A program made the position numbers and the translations under genes. Below are positions 35,701 through 44,176 of a DNA stretch of 64,000 bases, piece after piece. The notes below the pieces were generated by a model that saw only the letters and a list, made by a program, of their open reading frames with translations, did not search any database and was not told where the DNA came from. Origin of the DNA: CAIUGU01 sp965279735 (GTDB lineage: Bacteria; Pseudomonadota; Gammaproteobacteria; Steroidobacterales; Steroidobacteraceae); NCBI GenBank assembly GCA_965279735.1, contig OZ257260.1, positions 496,001-560,000 on the forward strand, given 5' to 3'. Within the stretch, counting starts at the first letter, position 1, and every line of letters begins with the position of its first letter.

Positions 35701-36684
35701 ATGAAGATATTCGTTACCGGCGGCACAGGATTCACTGGGGCTGCTTTGGTCTTGCGTCTGCTCGAAGACGGTCATCAGGTTGTGGCGCTCGACAAGCAGC
35801 CTGGCCTGATCGATGACGAACTGAGGAAAAAGGGCGCCGAGATCATCTATGCAAGCGTGGCCGACCGTGATGCTGTCGCGAGAGGTTCGGCGGGCGCCGA
35901 AGTCGTCATGCACCTTGCCGCAGCTTTCCGCGACATCGGCGTGCCGGATGAGGTTTACAAGACCGTTAACGTCAAAGCCACGCGCATCGTGGCGGAAGAA
36001 GCGCTCAAGGCGGGTGTACGCAAACTGGTCTACTGCAGCACGCAAGGCGTCCATGGGCATATCGAGACGCCACCGGGGGATGAAACTTCTCCCATTGCGC
36101 CCGCCGACTACTACCAGCAGACGAAGTACGAGGGCGAGCTCGAGCTCAAGTTCCTTGAGGGGACAGCGCTCGAATATACGATTCTCCGCCCGACGGCCAT
36201 CTACGGGCCCGGCGACCCGGGACGTTTTCTCATGATCTACAAACGGGCGAAGTCGGGGAAATTCCCGATGTTCGGCAGCGGAAAAACGTACTACCACCCC
36301 GTGTATATCGACAATCTGGTCGACGCTTTCGTGCTCGCCGCGAAACCTGGAGCCGGCAAGAGCCAGGCCTACCTGATCGCCGACAGTGAATATTTCTCGA
36401 TTCAGGAACTCGTTCGCCGCGTTGGCAAGGCCATTGGCGTCGAAGTGGCTGTTCCGCACTATCCGATCTGGCCCCTGATCATCATGGGGCATGTGTGCGA
36501 GAAACTGTGCAAACCGTTCGGGATCGAGCCTCCGATATTCCCGCGTCGCGTGGATTGGTTCAGGCAAGTACGGGCGTTCCGGATAGACAAGGCCAAGCGG
36601 GAGTTGGGCTATATCCCGCGGATCGGCATCGACGAAGGCCTGAAGAGGACCGGTGACTGGTACAAGGCCACGGGCAGGTTGTGA
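35701..36684 (+). CDS. NAD-dependent epimerase/dehydratase (extended SDR)
   Basis: A 327-residue enzyme. The NAD loop is FVTGGTGFTGAALV (3-16). VVMHLAAAFRDIG and YCSTQGVHGH mark the substrate side, and the catalytic Y-x3-K is in DYYQQTKYEGE. RPTAIYGPGD is present. It belongs to the large group acting on nucleotide sugars or related steroids/sugars; the exact reaction cannot be told. CAGGAAA about 10 bases upstream supports the ATG at 35701 rather than an in-frame start 15 codons earlier. Confidence 0.87.
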   Translation: MKIFVTGGTGFTGAALVLRLLEDGHQVVALDKQPGLIDDELRKKGAEIIYASVADRDAVARGSAGAEVVMHLAAAFRDIGVPDEVYKTVNVKATRIVAEEALKAGVRKLVYCSTQGVHGHIETPPGDETSPIAPADYYQQTKYEGELELKFLEGTALEYTILRPTAIYGPGDPGRFLMIYKRAKSGKFPMFGSGKTYYHPVYIDNLVDAFVLAAKPGAGKSQAYLIADSEYFSIQELVRRVGKAIGVEVAVPHYPIWPLIIMGHVCEKLCKPFGIEPPIFPRRVDWFRQVRAFRIDKAKRELGYIPRIGIDEGLKRTGDWYKATGRL

Positions 36685-36741
36685 TATGACTGTCGATCTC
36701 CAGCGCCTGATTGCCTGCAGCCGTTCCTGGATGAAATCCTG

Positions 36742-37896
36742 ATGTCCGCGCGAGCGATCAAAGTCGGCGTGATGTTACGCAGTGCAAACGATGTCGGGGG
36801 GGTTGGCGAATACAGTCGCAGTCTCGTGCGTGCCTTGCTGAGCGTGGACAAGAGGAACCACTATTTCCTGTTCGTCCATGACGATGCGGCCGCGAAGTTG
36901 TTTGCCGGCTATTCGAACGCAACGACGGTCATCCTTCGCACGCGCAGCCGGATGCTTTTCGACCAGCTGTACGTTCCCTGGGAAAGCCGCAAGCATGGCT
37001 GCGATGTGATCATCAACCTCAAGCATTCCCTGCCTTTGTTGACAGGCGCCAGGACGATCCTCGTCATGCACGGCGCCGACTGGATCGCGTATCCGCAGAA
37101 CTACTACTTCTTCGACCGGCTGTACCATGCACTGTCGTTGCCGGTCTATTGCGCAAAGGCAGATCGGATCGTGGCGGTCTCGCATGACGCTGCCGGCCTT
37201 GCGGCGCGTCGCTTGCGTTTGTCGCCTGAAAAAATGTCGGTCATTTACCATGGGTGTCGGACCGAGTTCAGGCCCGTCAGCGACAAGGCGCAACTCGCCA
37301 GGGTCAGGGCCAAATACGGATTGCCGGACAAATTCGTGTTGTATGTCGGACGAATCTATCCGATGAAGAATGTGCGTGGTCTCATTGAAGCATTCGCATT
37401 GCTGCGAAATCGCATCCCGCAGAACCTAGTGATCTCCGGGATCAAGTACTACAAGACGGAAGCCGACCTCGCGGGCATCGAGAAGCATGGGATGGCCGAC
37501 AGGGTTAACCTGACCGGTTTCGTCGAAGACTCTGATCTCCCTGCGATCTACAGTCTTGCGGATGCATTCATCCTGCCTTCGCTGTACGAAGGATTCGGCA
37601 TCCCGCTCCTGGAGGCAATGGCGACGGATTGTCCTATCGTTGCATCGTCGGCGGGATCCTGTCCCGAGGTTACGCTGGGAGCCGCGGAGCTGGTTGATCC
37701 GAAGGATGCTGCGGACATCGCCCGCGGGCTTGAAAGGGTTCTGGTGGACGGCGTCTATGCCCGTTCGCTGGTGGAGAAAGGGCGCGAGCGGGTGAAGGAT
37801 TTCAGTTGGGAAAAAAGTGCGCGCAATACCCTGTCGTTGATTGAATCTTTGGGGTCACAGTCCCCGGATCGTTCTCCGGAGCACCGGTCATCGTGA
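36742..37896 (+). CDS. Glycosyltransferase family 4
   Basis: A 384-residue GT-B enzyme. The N-terminus has VMLRSANDVGGVGEYSRSLV. The donor domain has VLYVGRIYPMKNVRGLIEAF and LPSLYEGFGIPLLEAMATDCPIVASSAGS with E-x7-E, typical of the mannosyltransferase-like branch. It ends in a GTGA overlap with the sulfotransferase gene, so the two are translated together. Confidence 0.9.
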   Translation: MSARAIKVGVMLRSANDVGGVGEYSRSLVRALLSVDKRNHYFLFVHDDAAAKLFAGYSNATTVILRTRSRMLFDQLYVPWESRKHGCDVIINLKHSLPLLTGARTILVMHGADWIAYPQNYYFFDRLYHALSLPVYCAKADRIVAVSHDAAGLAARRLRLSPEKMSVIYHGCRTEFRPVSDKAQLARVRAKYGLPDKFVLYVGRIYPMKNVRGLIEAFALLRNRIPQNLVISGIKYYKTEADLAGIEKHGMADRVNLTGFVEDSDLPAIYSLADAFILPSLYEGFGIPLLEAMATDCPIVASSAGSCPEVTLGAAELVDPKDAADIARGLERVLVDGVYARSLVEKGRERVKDFSWEKSARNTLSLIESLGSQSPDRSPEHRSS

Positions 37897-38633
37897 CTCG
37901 GGCGATCATCCTGACGACCCAGAGGACAGGCTCGACCCTGCTCGAGGACTGTCTTGAATCCCACCCGGAGATATTCTCCGTTGGTGAGCTCTTGATCAAT
38001 GGCATCAACATGCGTGCGCCGCAAGTGCTCATGAACTGGCGGCAAGCTGCCAAGCTGTATCGCTTCATGGCAGGGGGTGCCTGGTATCCTTCCAATCTCA
38101 TGGAACGCTTTTTCTCGCGCGACGACAAGCCGGTCAAGGTGTTCAAGGCAATGTACAACCACCTCTCTTTCCCGGGTACTCTCGGCTATCTCCGCAGCGA
38201 CCCTGAAATCCGGGTGATTCACCTGAGGCGACGCAATCTCCTGAAGATGTATGTGTCGAAGCTGCTGCTGTCGAAGAAAAGACTCAAGAAATGGCAACCG
38301 CACGCTACTGCTCCGGTCCCCGTGGTCAGTACCTACGTTTCGCCGCAGGCGGCCCTCGCGTACATGAGGCGTGCACAGGATTTGTTCGATCACTACGAAA
38401 AGCTGTTCGCCGGGCATCCGAAAGTAGTACTGACCTACGAGGACATGATCGAGAATGGAACGTTGAGCGTGCCGATCGCCGATCAGCTCTGCGATTTTCT
38501 TGGCGTTTCCCGCCAGCCCATGTCATCGCGCCTCATCAAGATGAATCCGGACAATCTTCGGGCGATGATTACCAACTATGATGAGGTGGTGCGTATCGTG
38601 GGACAGAGCGAATTTTCCCGGTTGCTGGAATAG
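37893..38633 (+). CDS. Sulfotransferase (NodH/Stf0-like)
   Basis: A 246-residue cytoplasmic enzyme that transfers sulfate from PAPS to a sugar. The 5'-phosphosulfate loop is ILTTQRTGSTLLEDCLESHP (6-25), and the 3'-phosphate site is VIHLRRRNLLKMYVSKLL near 110, both standard for LPS-type sulfotransferases. Length agrees with the family. The GTG start overlaps the GT4 stop by 4 bp. It implies that the polymer or a precursor is sulfated. It is the last gene of the rightward module; a convergent gene ends 30 bases on. Confidence 0.87.
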   Translation: MTRAIILTTQRTGSTLLEDCLESHPEIFSVGELLINGINMRAPQVLMNWRQAAKLYRFMAGGAWYPSNLMERFFSRDDKPVKVFKAMYNHLSFPGTLGYLRSDPEIRVIHLRRRNLLKMYVSKLLLSKKRLKKWQPHATAPVPVVSTYVSPQAALAYMRRAQDLFDHYEKLFAGHPKVVLTYEDMIENGTLSVPIADQLCDFLGVSRQPMSSRLIKMNPDNLRAMITNYDEVVRIVGQSEFSRLLE

Positions 38634-38663
38634 GAAACCGGATCCTGGCGGTCCGCATGGGAT

Positions 38664-40220
38664 CTATTGGAGTGATCTCGTTGCAAGATGCTCCGCCAGA
38701 CGCAGGCTCAGAGCGGCGATAGTCAGCGTTGGTTGAACGGCGCCACTCGTAGGGAAAACGCTGCTTCCTGTGACATAGAGATTGGTTGTGCCGTGCACGC
38801 GGCAGTTCCGGTCTACGACTCCCAGGTCGGGGTCATCGCTCATCCTGCAGGTTCCCATATGATGCGAACCGAATGACATCTCGAGCTGCCGGATCTGGCG
38901 CAGGCTGGCTGCATCGAGCAACGTTTTCATGATATCCCGTGCGGCGTGCTGGGTTTGGCGATCGATATCGCTGAAGGCTAGGCGGATGTCGGGAGCCGGG
39001 TCACCAAAGACATCAGTTTGCGTCGGGTGAAGCGTTACCCGGCTATCGGCGTGCGGGTGCATTTCTGTTTCCGCTTGAATCATTACCCATTTGCCGAAAT
39101 ATTCGCGGTCATGACTCGCCAGGGCGGGTCCCCATAGCTTGAGCGGCTCCATATCCATCAACGGGTCGCGGTGATAGGAGAATTCAAGCTTGATCGCGTT
39201 TCTGTGCCGGCGCTCCGCGCCGTCATAAAAGTGCATCGATTCCATGCGACTGAAGCCAATACGTTGCGGGTGGTTGCGCGATTGCTCCATGTAGCCACCG
39301 GCCGACGTATAGATATGCTCCATGAAATTGCGCCCGACCTGGTCAGACTGGTTTCCGCAATCGGACAGCAGGAGTAGGCGCGCCGACTCCACTGCGTGGG
39401 CTGCAATCACATACTGCTTCGCCCTGATCTCACGGTCCCGGCCGTCGAGCGTCGTGCAGTGAATGGCTCTGACGCGGCCACCGGAATCCAGGTCAATACG
39501 CCGGGCCGATGTTTCAATGAGCACATCGCAGAGTCCGGAGGCTTCCGCTTTCTGCATGTGGAAATCTGCGCTGTAACGTGCACCGCTTGGGCAAAGCTCA
39601 CAAGCCGCGTAGGCCATGCATTGCGAACGGCCGTCGCGAGCCACCGAATTGATGGCATGGGACGCTGCATAGACGGAAAATCCCAGGCGGTCTGCGACAG
39701 GCATCCAGAAATTATCTTCGTGGGCAAGCGGGAATCCGGGCATCGGGTAACCGCGACTGCGCCATGGCAGATGAGGGCTTGGCGCGCCGGATACGCCGAT
39801 CTCCCAGTCAGCTCTCGAGTAATAAGGCTCGAGTTCATCGTAAGTGATGGGCCAGTCGTATCCGTGGCCGTATGCAGAAAAAGCGCGGAAGTCCGTCGGC
39901 ATCAGCCTGTTGATTCGCCCCTCCCAATGCAGCGTCGAACCACCCAGTCCCTTCAGGCGATGGCGGTTCAGCGGATATGCAGTCCCGATGGAGTGCTGCG
40001 ATGAATCCACGAAGCAGTCGCGCTTGTCGTTGATCCATGGCCAACGCGGTTCGCGAAGAGTCTGGTACCGATGAAGGCGATTGCTGCGGTCTGCAAGCTC
40101 GTAGCGTCGACCCGCCTCGATCACGACTACGCGCTGCCCCCGGCCAGTTGCTTCGGCGGCTATGAGCGCGCCAGCAATCCCGGCGCCCACCACACAGATA
40201 TCGTAGTTTGCATCAGCCAC
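38664..40220 (-). CDS. GMC-family FAD oxidoreductase
   Basis: A 518-residue flavoprotein. The FAD loop is ICVVGAGIAGALIAAEATGRG near the N-terminus, followed by VVVIEAGRRYE and RLKGLGGSTLHWEGRINR (GMC signature). The C-terminal GMC part has SFGSHHMGTCRM and VTGSSVFPTSGAVQPTLTIAALSLRLAEHL, with the catalytic His. It resembles large subunits of membrane sugar/polyol dehydrogenases. I choose the GTG at 40220, which overlaps the stop of the small-subunit gene by 8 bp; a longer frame to 40298 would run deep into that gene. It has no signal peptide of its own, so it may be exported with the Tat-targeted partner. Confidence 0.85.
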   Translation of the reverse strand: MADANYDICVVGAGIAGALIAAEATGRGQRVVVIEAGRRYELADRSNRLHRYQTLREPRWPWINDKRDCFVDSSQHSIGTAYPLNRHRLKGLGGSTLHWEGRINRLMPTDFRAFSAYGHGYDWPITYDELEPYYSRADWEIGVSGAPSPHLPWRSRGYPMPGFPLAHEDNFWMPVADRLGFSVYAASHAINSVARDGRSQCMAYAACELCPSGARYSADFHMQKAEASGLCDVLIETSARRIDLDSGGRVRAIHCTTLDGRDREIRAKQYVIAAHAVESARLLLLSDCGNQSDQVGRNFMEHIYTSAGGYMEQSRNHPQRIGFSRMESMHFYDGAERRHRNAIKLEFSYHRDPLMDMEPLKLWGPALASHDREYFGKWVMIQAETEMHPHADSRVTLHPTQTDVFGDPAPDIRLAFSDIDRQTQHAARDIMKTLLDAASLRQIRQLEMSFGSHHMGTCRMSDDPDLGVVDRNCRVHGTTNLYVTGSSVFPTSGAVQPTLTIAALSLRLAEHLATRSLQ

Positions 40221-40830
40221 GCGGGTAGGGCGCTCCAGCCCGGGTGTACTCGTCCCACGCCCCCGGCATGCCAGGCCAGCGAACGTACCCGCGCGCACGC
40301 CACGGAACCCCTGATGAACGATAGAGAAGGGCCAATCTCGGGATGGTGACGTCCCGCATGCGTCGCAGGGCTCTTTCGGATGGGGAGATGCGCCAGAGAA
40401 TCCGGGAAGCCAGTGCCGCCGTGTCGATGTTCATCAAGTCATCGATGATGGTGAACCGTTGTTCGGGCCTGCCCAGCCTGAAGGAACTGGCGCCTGCTGC
40501 GCCCGCGCAAGAGTCAAGATAGGCAGCGAGGACAGAGAATTGCTTGCCCAAGTCCTCTTCTACGGTGGCAGCGAAAGAGAGCCTGTCATTCAGTTCCTGG
40601 CGATCCAACAGCGTCAGGGTGCGGCCGAACAGCGCACCGAGAAAATCCACAACGGTCCCGACCTCGCTTGTCAGTGCCGGTGAGACTGCTCCTGCAACCT
40701 CCCGGGGAAACGGTGGCTTGCCTGCACGCAAGCGTCCCGGGAAGGCCGCGATCGAAGCCGCGACTGTGAATGTGCCGCCCGCCATGGCGAGGAACCTGCG
40801 GCGATTCCTGAGAGCTGCCGGGGGGGTCAT
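40213..40830 (-). CDS. Tat-targeted small subunit (gluconate 2-dehydrogenase subunit 3-like)
   Basis: About 205 residues from the ATG at 40830; the frame extends to 40896 with a GTG and another ATG at 40875, and none has a good ribosome binding site. The N-terminus is a twin-arginine signal: RNRRRFLAMAGG followed by a hydrophobic Ala-rich stretch. The mature helical protein ends VPWRARGYVRWPGMPGAWDEYTRAG. This is the pattern of the small subunits that accompany GMC dehydrogenases and carry the folded flavoprotein through Tat. The gene lies directly before, and overlaps, the GMC gene, which supports the pairing. Confidence 0.75.
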   Translation of the reverse strand: MTPPAALRNRRRFLAMAGGTFTVAASIAAFPGRLRAGKPPFPREVAGAVSPALTSEVGTVVDFLGALFGRTLTLLDRQELNDRLSFAATVEEDLGKQFSVLAAYLDSCAGAAGASSFRLGRPEQRFTIIDDLMNIDTAALASRILWRISPSERALRRMRDVTIPRLALLYRSSGVPWRARGYVRWPGMPGAWDEYTRAGAPYPRG

Positions 40831-40910
40831 GAGGCAAAGCGTAGCACTGCCCAAAGCGCCGCCACGGCGTCGCATTTCGCATTTTTCGGTGTTCACCCGC
40901 CTGGCGGGCG

Positions 40911-41756
40911 TCAGGACGGTCCGTTACGGATACTGAACGCGATGTCACCGGAATAGAGGAAGTCGCGCGGCTCCCGCGAGACGGCCTCAAGGAAGGTTCG
41001 GGAAGAGCCTTGCCCGGGCAACATCCAGTCGTGCAGTTCAATGGCCAGCAGTTTGAAGCGGCGTATCCATTCCGTATTGGCAGAGAAGACCGTTTCCTCG
41101 AACCCTTCTATATCGATCTTGGCGAGAAGCGGCTCGAGGTTCGGGTGTTCCTTGCTGGCAAGAGCAATGATCGAGTTCATCGAGTAACCCGGCACTGAAT
41201 TCGCTTCAGGACCGTGCGACTGCTCAACACGGAAAGCATCAGCGGCGGCATCCGGGTTGGAGATGGTGAGTATCCCATCCACGTTCGAGACGGCAGCTTG
41301 ATGCAGCGAAATATTGGGACGCCCGTGATGCGCCGCGAACCGGAAGTTTCCGGGTTCGGGCTCAATGCCCACCACGAGTGCTTGCGGAAAGCACAACGAA
41401 AGATAAAGCGACGCCAGGCCGATGTTTGCCCCGCAATCCACGATCAGGGGTCGACGACCACGCTGCAGGATGTCACGGTATTCCGCTTCGATCTCCGGAT
41501 ATCTGCCCAGGCGTCGCAGGTTATAGTCCTCCCTGATGAATACCTGCACGAATGTTCCAATATCGGCAGTGCCCGGACGCAACCTGATGCGGTTCCACTC
41601 CGGCGAACCACCCGGCAGGGCTTTCTTCGGCTTGACAGCCCATTGGTTCGCGCCTGCGGGAAGCAGAAAGAAGTTGCCCTCCAGAATGCCGGCGTTGAGC
41701 GCCGTTACTCGCAACGCCCGTACGAGCTTTTTCCGGCACCTGGTGACGATGTTCAC
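40911..41756 (-). CDS. FkbM-family methyltransferase
   Basis: A 281-residue SAM-dependent methyltransferase. The SAM site is PLIVDCGANIGLASLYLSL (about 107-125), followed by VVGIEPEPGNF and the Methyltransf_21 segment LLAKIDIEGFEETVFS. FkbM enzymes usually O-methylate hydroxyl groups, and many in EPS loci act on sugars. It lies between another methyltransferase gene upstream and the Tat subunit gene downstream, all read leftward. Confidence 0.88.
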   Translation of the reverse strand: MNIVTRCRKKLVRALRVTALNAGILEGNFFLLPAGANQWAVKPKKALPGGSPEWNRIRLRPGTADIGTFVQVFIREDYNLRRLGRYPEIEAEYRDILQRGRRPLIVDCGANIGLASLYLSLCFPQALVVGIEPEPGNFRFAAHHGRPNISLHQAAVSNVDGILTISNPDAAADAFRVEQSHGPEANSVPGYSMNSIIALASKEHPNLEPLLAKIDIEGFEETVFSANTEWIRRFKLLAIELHDWMLPGQGSSRTFLEAVSREPRDFLYSGDIAFSIRNGPS

Positions 41757-41856
41757 ACGTAAAGGCCGATGGGTCGGCTACCGGCCTGCAAGTCGACGTG
41801 CACATGAGGCACGGCCCGATGGCAACGACCAGACCGCCGATGAGATCCGGGTGCCA

Positions 41857-42816
41857 CTAGCGTTGCAGCTTCCGCAAGACATACGCGATCGGAAACATCT
41901 CGCGCACCAGGTCAAGGGGAAGTGACTTGGCCATGCCGACGAGTTTTCTTTTCAGTCCGTTGCCTGCGCGACGATACTCGAAGCCATCGGCAGCGATCGT
42001 CCATGCAGGTTTGATCAGCTGCCTGAATTCCCGGGCGCTGGTGCCATTCACGGAATAACCCTTCTCGAACGGAAGCGATTGCTCCTCCCGACGCCGATAC
42101 CAATCCGCCTTCGAGCCACGATCATCGAGGATCGAAAAATATGCCTTGAGGATGTCCGGATACTTGAAAAACCATTGGAGCGCGGGTGTCCGGGATACCA
42201 GGTCCAGATGATGGCCCTTGAAGGGAGAAAAGAGGGGCGGAAAGATCACGACCAGAACGCCATCGTCGGTCAACACTCGCGCACACTCATCGAGCACCTT
42301 GGCGACGTCCGGCACATGCTCGAACGTGTTCTCGCTGACGATGACATTGAAGGTTCTGTCCGGAAATGGCAGGGCATCTGCGTAGGTGACACTGAACGTC
42401 GCACGCGCCTGCCTGGCGAGGGCGAACTGGCTGGCAGCATCTATGAATTTCTGTTCGATATCGATGCCGTGGACGGTGGCGCCATAGCGTTCACCCCACG
42501 CGACTGTCTTGCCGCCGATATAGCAGCCAATGTCCAGCATCCGCGAATTGCGGAAGAACGAGGACAGATCCAGGCCCGGGAAATATTCTTCGAAAAGAGG
42601 ACGCTTTCTTTCCTGCTCGTAAAGTGCGGCTGTCCAGCGCTGAACGATCTGTGATTGCGCATCCGCCGACATGTCGAGGTAGTCGGGATGGTTGAAAAGC
42701 TCCCTGAAATCGGCGCCCTTTTCGATATCGAAATCGATTTCCGTCTCACGAAGCAGCATCAGCCGCTTGATCAGCGACTGGCGGAGGGTAAGGCCCCCGA
42801 TATCGGACGATGTCAT
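41857..42816 (-). CDS. Class I SAM-dependent methyltransferase
   Basis: A 319-residue protein from the ATG at 42816 (a TTG at 42825 is also open). Motif I is SRMLDIGCYIGGKTVAWGERYG; VHGIDIEQKFIDAA and the acidic VIVSENTFEHVPDVAKVLDECARVL follow. It is a Methyltransf_11 fold, with a C-terminal part that ends in VLRKLQR. The role is probably to modify a sugar or a lipid-linked intermediate. No clear promoter is seen in the 115-base gap before it. Confidence 0.85.
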   Translation of the reverse strand: MTSSDIGGLTLRQSLIKRLMLLRETEIDFDIEKGADFRELFNHPDYLDMSADAQSQIVQRWTAALYEQERKRPLFEEYFPGLDLSSFFRNSRMLDIGCYIGGKTVAWGERYGATVHGIDIEQKFIDAASQFALARQARATFSVTYADALPFPDRTFNVIVSENTFEHVPDVAKVLDECARVLTDDGVLVVIFPPLFSPFKGHHLDLVSRTPALQWFFKYPDILKAYFSILDDRGSKADWYRRREEQSLPFEKGYSVNGTSAREFRQLIKPAWTIAADGFEYRRAGNGLKRKLVGMAKSLPLDLVREMFPIAYVLRKLQR

Positions 42817-42931
42817 TGTGGCCAATCGGCTTCCCGGCGATCACGCGGCAAACTTGTATTTTGTACACTGCAGTCACTGGCGACCGCAGTCTACTGACAG
42901 CGACAGACAATAGCCTACGTTTCCGCATTCC

Positions 42932-44176
42932 TCAACTTGCGGATCGTCCTGTCAGCCGCTCGCACAACTCCAGGTAGCGGTCGGTAATGACCGGTAAGTC
43001 GTACCGGGACGCGATTGAGTGTGCGCGAGCTCCGACGGCATTCCAGTCCGCGCTTCTGGCCATCGCAAACGCCACTGCGCTCTTGAGTGCTTGCGCATCC
43101 TTCGGCGGAAAAAGATAGCCGCTCTCGCCATGCTCAATGAGGTCGGGAGCGGCCCCCACCCTGGTCACGACACCAGGAAGTCCGCATGCCATCGCTTCAA
43201 CGAGCACCAGGCTGAATCCTTCGTATTCGCTCGGAAAAATGAAGAGATCGGCCGCTCTGAGATAGTCCTCCACCTGGCTCTTCTCGCCCAGAAACAGGAC
43301 ATCGTTTTCGAGGCCGTGATCCCGGACAAACTCTCTCAGGAACGGTTCGCAATTGTCGAATGACGCATTTCCGGATCCCACCAACAGAAGACATAAGTCG
43401 GGATGCGCTGCTCTGATCGTGGGCCACGCTTCGATCAGCATTGGCAAACCTTTCGCCCGCGATAACCGTCCTACGTATACCGAGTGGATTCTGTCGGGCG
43501 GCAGCCCCAGGGTCTGCTTGAGAAGGGACTTCTCGACCGTTGTCGACGGTCGGAATCTTGCAAGGTCAACGGCGTTGGAGATATCTGCTATGTGATCCCC
43601 GCGCACACCCAGGGAAACCAGTTTTCGGCGGATTTCACTCGAAATGGCCACGACTGTGCTCGCCCTGCGTAGCGCAAAAGTACGCAGCCGCGTCAGGATG
43701 GAGAGCAGCAGGTTCCCGCCGGACTTGCCCATCGTCTGCATGCTCTCGGTCGAAATGGCTTCGCTCAGTTCGAAAATGGATTCCGCGCGCAGGATGCAGG
43801 TCTTGCCCAAAATCCTGCAGATGGGAACCACCACGAGTGGCATGAGCTTGACGCTCGAGATGATGACAACGTCGTATGAGCGATGTTGCCTTGCCAGCAG
43901 CCATCCGAGCTTCGCGAGATAGTGCAGCAAAGGAAAGAGGGCCTTCCATCCCCTGCCTTTCAGGAATCCCGCGGGTGATATACGTTGCACGTGGACGTCG
44001 TTCAACCATTCTGCCTCCGCGGAGGGAGGAACGGTCTGGCGTGTTATCACGGCCACAGAAGCGCCCTTCCGGGCAAGACCCTGAGTGAGAGCGTGAGCGA
44101 GAAGTTCCTGGCCGCCAACGATCGGTGGAAAAAATGTTTCAGTGATCCACCAGATCCTGAGTGGGCTTTCATTCAT
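42932..44176 (-). CDS. Glycosyltransferase family 4
   Basis: A 414-residue GT-B enzyme. The N-terminus has WWITETFFPPIVGGQELLAHAL. The donor domain has VYVGRLSRAKGLPMLIEAW, LLLVGSGNASF and FPSEYEGFSLVLVEAMACGLPGVVTRVG with E-x7-E. Its ATG overlaps the stop of the fusion-protein gene at 44173 by 4 bp, so they are co-translated. Confidence 0.9.
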   Translation of the reverse strand: MNESPLRIWWITETFFPPIVGGQELLAHALTQGLARKGASVAVITRQTVPPSAEAEWLNDVHVQRISPAGFLKGRGWKALFPLLHYLAKLGWLLARQHRSYDVVIISSVKLMPLVVVPICRILGKTCILRAESIFELSEAISTESMQTMGKSGGNLLLSILTRLRTFALRRASTVVAISSEIRRKLVSLGVRGDHIADISNAVDLARFRPSTTVEKSLLKQTLGLPPDRIHSVYVGRLSRAKGLPMLIEAWPTIRAAHPDLCLLLVGSGNASFDNCEPFLREFVRDHGLENDVLFLGEKSQVEDYLRAADLFIFPSEYEGFSLVLVEAMACGLPGVVTRVGAAPDLIEHGESGYLFPPKDAQALKSAVAFAMARSADWNAVGARAHSIASRYDLPVITDRYLELCERLTGRSAS

